From Deltaproteobacteria bacterium RBG_16_54_11 (GTDB lineage: Bacteria; Desulfobacterota; B13-G15; RBG-16-54-18), in NCBI GenBank assembly GCA_001797905.1, contig MGQS01000123.1, positions 6,016-15,396 on the forward strand: DNA of 9,381 nucleotides. Direction: 5' to 3'. The position numbers and the translations under genes were made by a program. Below are positions 6,504 through 9,381 of the stretch, piece by piece. Under the pieces are notes generated by a model. That model searched no databases. It was not told the origin of the DNA and saw only the letters and a list, made by a program, of their open reading frames with translations. Position 1 is the stretch's first letter; each line of letters opens with the position of its first letter.

Positions 6504-6557
6504 AAACCGCCGAAGCCGAAGGGTCACTGGCCAAGGGGCCACCTTCGGCTTCGGTTT
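6504..6557. repeat. 54-nt imperfect inverted repeat (large hairpin)
   Basis: The left arm AAACCG (6504-6509) plus AAGCCGAAGG (6513-6522) pairs with CCTTCGGCTT (6542-6551) plus CGGTTT (6552-6557), leaving CCG (6510-6512) bulged. An inner stem TGGCC/GGCCA (6528-6532 with 6537-6541) closes an AAGG loop, with GTCAC (6523-6527) unpaired. That totals 21 paired positions. Neither side has a true T-tract, so it is not a canonical intrinsic terminator. Its position after the GNAT gene is nonetheless suitable for ending or stabilising that transcript. A REP-like or other dispersed intergenic repeat is an alternative. Confidence 0.7.
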
Positions 6558-6596
6558 GGTCAAAGTTGTTGGCGATCCCGGCCAAGACGGATTGTG

Positions 6597-6740
6597 CAGA
6601 GGAAGGCAAAAAAATTGCACAAATGCGCCGCGGTCATCTTCTCCACGGTGTATCTGAGATTTCACTCTGTGATCGATATTGCCGCCGGTGTCGTCTTCGC
6701 CGGGATAACCCTGCTCCTCGGCTCGACGATCCGGGCATAG
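6597..6740 (+). pseudogene. Relic of the C-terminal end of a PAP2-type lipid phosphatase
   Basis: The plus strand in this frame encodes about 47 residues, including AAVIFSTVYLRFHSVIDIAA and a following hydrophobic helix, ending at TAG (6738-6740). This closely resembles the third motif of the PAP2 superfamily (Tyr-Leu-Arg-Tyr/Phe-His-x-x-x-Asp-x-x-Ala-Gly), with the catalytic-type His at 6663-6665 and Asp at 6675-6677. The upstream motifs (KX6RP and PSGH) and the earlier membrane helices are absent in all plus frames. The frame instead runs into the hairpin repeat, so this is a truncated, probably dead fragment. It converges on the GNAT gene with only 4 bases between stops. PAP2 enzymes act on lipid phosphates, and some family members handle sphingolipid headgroups, so its position beside the sphingolipid genes may be meaningful. 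The identification rests on a short motif. Confidence 0.55.
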
Positions 6741-6744
6741 TGGG

Positions 6745-7869
6745 TTACAGGGGTGCTCGATAGATCCGGTAGGTCTTATATTTCTTCGCCCCCAAGGCCT
6801 CTAACCCCTTCTGCATGAGGCGATTGTCTTCCAGAATCCAGGACATCTCCCCCCACCGAACCCCTCTGGCCTGTCCCCGGCGAAAGATCTCCAGATAGAG
6901 GAGGGTCTCGATCCCCCGCTTCCGATATTCGGCCTTGACCCCCAGGAGCATGACCCTGATGGTCTCAATCTTGCGGGAATAGTAGAGGAACTTCAGCAGG
7001 CCCAGGGGGGTCATCCTGCCGTTGAGCCTTTTGAGAACGACGTTGTAGTCGGGCAGCGCCAGGGCAAAGCCCAACGTCTCACCCCCCATTTCGGCAAAGG
7101 GGACATACTCGGGGACCACCAAGGGCTTCATCTTTTTGACCATGAGATCCATTTCCTCGTCGGTCAGGGGGACAAACCCCCAGTTATCCCGCCAGGCCCC
7201 ATTGTAGACCTCCTTGACCCTCATCACCTCCTGGTCGAGCTTCTTCATATCGAGGGGGCGAATGGTAAGACCGGGAAGCCTCTTGGTGATGCGGGCGCTG
7301 ATACGCAGCAGGCGCTCGGGGATGCTCCCGTCGTTGATCATGCGGTTGGCGACGAGGTCCTTGGCTTTCTTCAGGCCGCAGCCCTCCAAGAGCTTCCGAT
7401 AATAGGCGGGATTATAGGGCATCATGATAAAGGGGGAGGAATCGAACCCTTCGACGAGGAGACCGCACTCATCATTGGTGGAGGGATTCACCGGCCCCAT
7501 CATCTGCTTCAACCCCCTGGCCCGCAAAAAACTTTTAGCATGATCCACCAAGGCGCGGGCGACCTTGCGGTCATCGATGGACTCGAAAAAACCGAAGAAC
7601 CCTGTCTTCTCTTCGTGAAAATCGATATAGTTCTGGTCGATGATGGCGGCGATGCGCCCCACGATTGAGCCATCCCTTACCGCCATATAGGGAACGATCT
7701 CGGCATGGTGCAGAAAGGGATTCTTAGGGGAGAAGTGAAAGGCATGCTCCTTGAGCAGGGGAGGAACCCAGTAGGGATCTCCCCGGTATATCTGCCAGGG
7801 GAGACGGAGAAAGGTTTTTAATTGCTTCTTGGTCTTGGCCTCTTGGATGGTGATTTTCCCGGCGGGCAT
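6745..7869 (-). CDS. GNAT-fold N-acyltransferase, candidate bacterial ceramide synthase (bCerS-like)
   Basis: This 374-residue cytoplasmic protein belongs to the large GNAT-related family opening with RLPWQIYRGDPYWVPPL (about 22-38). KNPFLHHAE (49-57), a GRIAAIIDQNYIDFH strand-helix (71-85), GFFGFFES (90-97), GPVNPSTNDECGLLVEGFD (125-143) and YNPAYYRKLLE (152-162) follow. The C-terminal half carries the acyl-CoA-binding GNAT motif VMLLGVKAEYRKRGIETLL and a final LGAKKYKTYRIY. The Caulobacter ceramide synthase, which N-acylates the sphingoid base, is a GNAT protein of this broad type. Similar proteins also occur in species without sphingolipids, so homology alone is not decisive. The strongest support is location: the gene starts one base after the serine palmitoyltransferase-like stop (TGA-T-ATG), with a near-perfect GGGGTGATC ribosome site inside that gene's end. 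The acyl donor (CoA or ACP) is unknown. Confidence 0.75.
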   Translation of the reverse strand: MPAGKITIQEAKTKKQLKTFLRLPWQIYRGDPYWVPPLLKEHAFHFSPKNPFLHHAEIVPYMAVRDGSIVGRIAAIIDQNYIDFHEEKTGFFGFFESIDDRKVARALVDHAKSFLRARGLKQMMGPVNPSTNDECGLLVEGFDSSPFIMMPYNPAYYRKLLEGCGLKKAKDLVANRMINDGSIPERLLRISARITKRLPGLTIRPLDMKKLDQEVMRVKEVYNGAWRDNWGFVPLTDEEMDLMVKKMKPLVVPEYVPFAEMGGETLGFALALPDYNVVLKRLNGRMTPLGLLKFLYYSRKIETIRVMLLGVKAEYRKRGIETLLYLEIFRRGQARGVRWGEMSWILEDNRLMQKGLEALGAKKYKTYRIYRAPL

Positions 7870-7870
7870 A

Positions 7871-9052
7871 TCAGATCACCCCGAGCTTGCGCCCGGCCCG
7901 TGCAAAGGCATCCAAGATCCTATCCAGCTGCTCGTCGGTATGGGTGGCCATATAACTGGTGCGCAGCAGCTCCCTGCCCGGCGGGACGGCAGGAGAAATG
8001 GTGGGGTTCACAAATATCCCGTACTCCTGCAAAAGCCCGCACATCTCGAAGGTCTTCATCTGATCTCCGATCATGATGGGGATGATAGGCGTCGTGCTAT
8101 GCCCCGTGTCGAAGCCGAGCTCCTTGAACCCCTTCAGCATCTTGTGGGTGTTGTGCCAGAGCCTCTCCCGCAGCTCCGGCTGCTCTTGGATGATATCGAG
8201 GGCGACGCTCACCGCTGCCACCAGGGCAGGCGCCAGGCTGGCGCTGAAGATGAGCGAGCGGGCGAAGTGCTTGACATAGTTCGCCACCTCTCTGGAGGCG
8301 ACGATGAATCCGCCGATGGCTGCCAGGGATTTGCTATAGGTGCCCATGATGACGTCCACCTCATTCTCCAGGTGGAAGTGCTCCGCAGTCCCCCTCCCCC
8401 CTTCGCCCAACACCCCGACGGCGTGGGCGTCATCCACCATAACCCGCGCCCCATACTTCTTCGCCAGGGCAATGACATCGGGCAGGGGCGTGATATCCCC
8501 CTCCATGCTGAAGATCCCGTCCACGATGATGATTATTCCTCTCTTGTCGGGAGTACGGGCGAGCACCCGCTCGAGGTCCTTCGCGTCGTTGTGCCGGAAC
8601 TTTTTTACCTGGGCAAAGGAGAGGCGGCAGCCGTCGATAATGCTCGCGTGGTCGAATTTGTCCAGGATAATCTCGTCATTTCTCCCCGCCAAGGCGGCGA
8701 TAGCGCCGAGGTTGGTCTGATATCCGGTGGCAAAGACCACGGCGGCCTCCTTGTGGAAAAACGCCGCCAGCTTCTCCTCCAACGCCTCGTGGATGTCCAG
8801 GTTGCCGTTGAGGAACCGGGATCCCGCGCAGCCGCTGCCGTACTTCTCCACCGCCTTGATGGCCGCCTCTTTCCCCCTGGGATGGCTCGTGAGACCCAGA
8901 TAGTTGTTGGAACCCGCCATGATGAGTTTGCGGCCCTCGACGATCACCTCGGTGTCCTGGGCGGACTCTACCCGGCGAAATATGAAGTAGTAACCCGCTG
9001 CCTTGGCCTTATCCGCCTCGGTGAACTCATAACACTTGGTAAATATATCCAT
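7871..9052 (-). CDS. spt: Serine palmitoyltransferase (PLP-dependent alpha-oxoamine synthase)
   Basis: This cytoplasmic fold-type-I PLP enzyme condenses an amino acid (serine) with an acyl thioester to give 3-ketosphinganine, the committing step of sphingolipid synthesis. It has 393 residues from the ATG at 9052. Visible active-site residues are His135 (DKFDHASIIDG, stacks on PLP), Asp207 and His210 (VDDAHAVGVLG), and Lys241 (GTYSKSLAAIGGF, Schiff base). Their spacings (72, 3, 31) equal those I recall for Sphingomonas SPT (His159, Asp231, His234, Lys265). SPT-like signatures over KBL/BioF/HemA are SNNYLGLT, YGSGCAGSRFLNGNLDIHE, GRGTAEHF, FARSLIFSASLAPA and SPAVPPGRELLRTSYMATHT. The ATG at 9052 is preferred because AGGGAG lies 8 nt upstream; a GTG at 9061 abuts that site. 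The gene lies 13 bases after an epimerase and one base before a GNAT protein, the expected ceramide partners. Using alanine or glycine instead of serine cannot be excluded. Confidence 0.88.
   Translation of the reverse strand: MDIFTKCYEFTEADKAKAAGYYFIFRRVESAQDTEVIVEGRKLIMAGSNNYLGLTSHPRGKEAAIKAVEKYGSGCAGSRFLNGNLDIHEALEEKLAAFFHKEAAVVFATGYQTNLGAIAALAGRNDEIILDKFDHASIIDGCRLSFAQVKKFRHNDAKDLERVLARTPDKRGIIIIVDGIFSMEGDITPLPDVIALAKKYGARVMVDDAHAVGVLGEGGRGTAEHFHLENEVDVIMGTYSKSLAAIGGFIVASREVANYVKHFARSLIFSASLAPALVAAVSVALDIIQEQPELRERLWHNTHKMLKGFKELGFDTGHSTTPIIPIMIGDQMKTFEMCGLLQEYGIFVNPTISPAVPPGRELLRTSYMATHTDEQLDRILDAFARAGRKLGVI
7874..7882 (-). promoter_or_regulatory. Ribosome binding site of the GNAT gene
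   Basis: GGGGTGATC on the minus strand is almost identical to the full anti-Shine-Dalgarno complement GGAGGTGATC. It is placed 4 nt before the ATG at 7869 and embedded in the last codons and stop of the preceding gene, implying coupled translation. Confidence 0.7.
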
Positions 9053-9060
9053 TATAGGCA

Positions 9061-9066
9061 CTCCCT
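9061..9066 (-). promoter_or_regulatory. Ribosome binding site deciding the SPT start
   Basis: AGGGAG on the minus strand overlaps the epimerase stop by one base and stands 8 nt before the ATG at 9052. The GTG at 9061 would overlap this element, so it is unlikely to be the start. Confidence 0.6.
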
Positions 9067-9381
9067 CATAGCCACCCTTTGTTTTTATACCACGTGAGGG
9101 TAACCTTCACCCCTGCCTCCAGACGGAAGCGGGGGCGAAATCCGATTTTTTTCTTCGCCTTGCTTATATCACAGACCCAGTTTGACCGGCTTGCCTCGGC
9201 GCATTTACTCCGATGGAACAGGGCCGGCCTTTTCCTCACCAATCCCCAGCTATCCGAAAGCCCGGCGTAGAACCACGCGGCCCAGATGGGAATACGGATC
9301 TTACGCAGTTTGACGTGGAGCTGAGACGATACCACATCGGCGAAGAAATCCCAAGAGTACCGTTCCCCATCCGCTATGAAA
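9066..9381 (-). CDS. NAD-dependent epimerase/SDR family protein (C-terminal part), candidate ceramide-pathway reductase
   Basis: Only the last 104 residues are in the window, and the frame is open to the right edge. The visible part fits the substrate-binding C-terminal half of extended short-chain dehydrogenases (NAD-dependent epimerase/3-beta-HSD group). It opens with ADGERYSWDFFADVV, typical of the strand following the Rossmann domain, and ends with WVCDISKAKKKIGFRPRF, LEAG and TLTWYKNKGWL. The nucleotide-binding GxxGxxG and catalytic YxxxK lie outside and cannot be checked. Its stop is 13 bases before the serine palmitoyltransferase start, so the two are surely cotranscribed. In Caulobacter an epimerase-like protein (CerR) reduces the keto-sphingoid/ceramide intermediate, and I infer the same role here from context. 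A sugar-nucleotide epimerase is the alternative. Confidence 0.85.
   Translation of the reverse strand, partial: FIADGERYSWDFFADVVSSQLHVKLRKIRIPIWAAWFYAGLSDSWGLVRKRPALFHRSKCAEASRSNWVCDISKAKKKIGFRPRFRLEAGVKVTLTWYKNKGWL

Larger units (their letters stand above)
6252..6744. other. Intergenic region with promoter, hairpin and gene relic
   Basis: About 490 bases separate the GNAT gene from the TonB-family gene, the only sizeable gap in the window. From right to left it contains the plus-strand PAP2-like relic (6597-6740), an imperfect 54-nt hairpin (6504-6557), a leftward sigma-70-like promoter (6439-6467), an 18-bp inverted repeat (6387-6404) and a polypyrimidine run in the leftward transcript (about 6346-6379). 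I found no intact gene, tRNA or recognisable riboswitch. The leftward 5' untranslated region would be about 180 nt. Confidence 0.7.

Noticed and set aside
6504..6557. The hairpin as a classical rho-independent terminator.
   Set aside because: The bases following each arm (GGTCAAAG on plus, AGCCTGAG on minus) contain no T-run, and the stem has a bulge and a side loop.
6435..6665. A 76-codon minus-strand open frame in the intergenic region.
   Set aside because: Its Pro/Arg/Lys-rich translation comes from the hairpin repeat and the complement of the PAP2 relic, and it overlaps the promoter.
6387..6740. The full 117-codon plus-strand frame as an intact gene.
   Set aside because: Only the last 47 or so residues look like a protein family (PAP2 end). 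The first 70 codons read through the inverted repeat and promoter and contain no PAP2 motifs, membrane helices or ribosome site.
7871..9052. Assignment as glycine C-acetyltransferase (Kbl) or 8-amino-7-oxononanoate synthase (BioF).
   Set aside because: The family is shared, but signatures such as GSRFLNGNLDIHE, GRGTAEHF and SPAVPPGRELLRTSYMATHT, plus neighbours of the ceramide pathway rather than tdh or bio genes, favour SPT.
7829..9097. A 422-codon plus-strand open frame opposite the SPT gene.
   Set aside because: It is the mirror of a strongly conserved PLP enzyme gene, has no domain signature and crosses three real gene boundaries.
1..9381. tRNA/rRNA genes, CRISPR arrays, insertion sequences, attachment sites.
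   Set aside because: No tRNA-like cloverleaf, repeat-spacer pattern, transposase or integrase similarity was seen on either strand by eye.

Overview
The window is a compact, GC-rich stretch of bacterial chromosome. Every intact gene lies on the minus strand, so the biological reading direction is right to left. Lipoproteins, a TonB-type C-terminal domain, an FtsB-type divisome protein and a bacterial sphingolipid gene set point to a Gram-negative (diderm) bacterium. Desulfobacterota/Deltaproteobacteria-like is my best guess, mainly from the style of the TonB-family and serine-palmitoyltransferase-like proteins, but there is no rRNA or other marker to fix the taxon.

Right block (9381 to 6745): three tightly packed genes. 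They are the C-terminal end of an NAD-dependent epimerase/short-chain dehydrogenase, a serine palmitoyltransferase-type PLP enzyme, and a large GNAT-fold protein of the kind that includes the bacterial ceramide synthase. Together they match the three core steps of bacterial ceramide synthesis: 3-ketosphinganine formation, its reduction, and N-acylation.

Middle gap (6744 to 6252): about 490 bases without an intact gene. It holds a plus-strand relic of the C-terminal end of a PAP2-type lipid phosphatase, a 54-nt imperfect hairpin, a strong sigma-70-like promoter reading left, and a short inverted repeat just downstream of that promoter.

Left block (6251 to 1): seven genes that overlap or nearly touch, readable as one long operon from that promoter. 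In order they are a TonB-family C-terminal-domain protein, FtsB/DivIC-like septum protein, a radical SAM protein with a CX4CX2C cluster motif, a YbgC-type hotdog thioesterase, a family-5 peptide-binding lipoprotein, a lipoprotein joining a GHL10 (DigH/YngK-like) glycoside hydrolase-like domain to a SurA/parvulin-like module, and the N-terminal part of a DppB/OppB-type permease that runs off the left edge. The hydrolase-parvulin fusion sits between the binding protein and permease of one peptide ABC transporter. This suggests, as inference only, a cell-envelope or peptidoglycan processing and uptake function.
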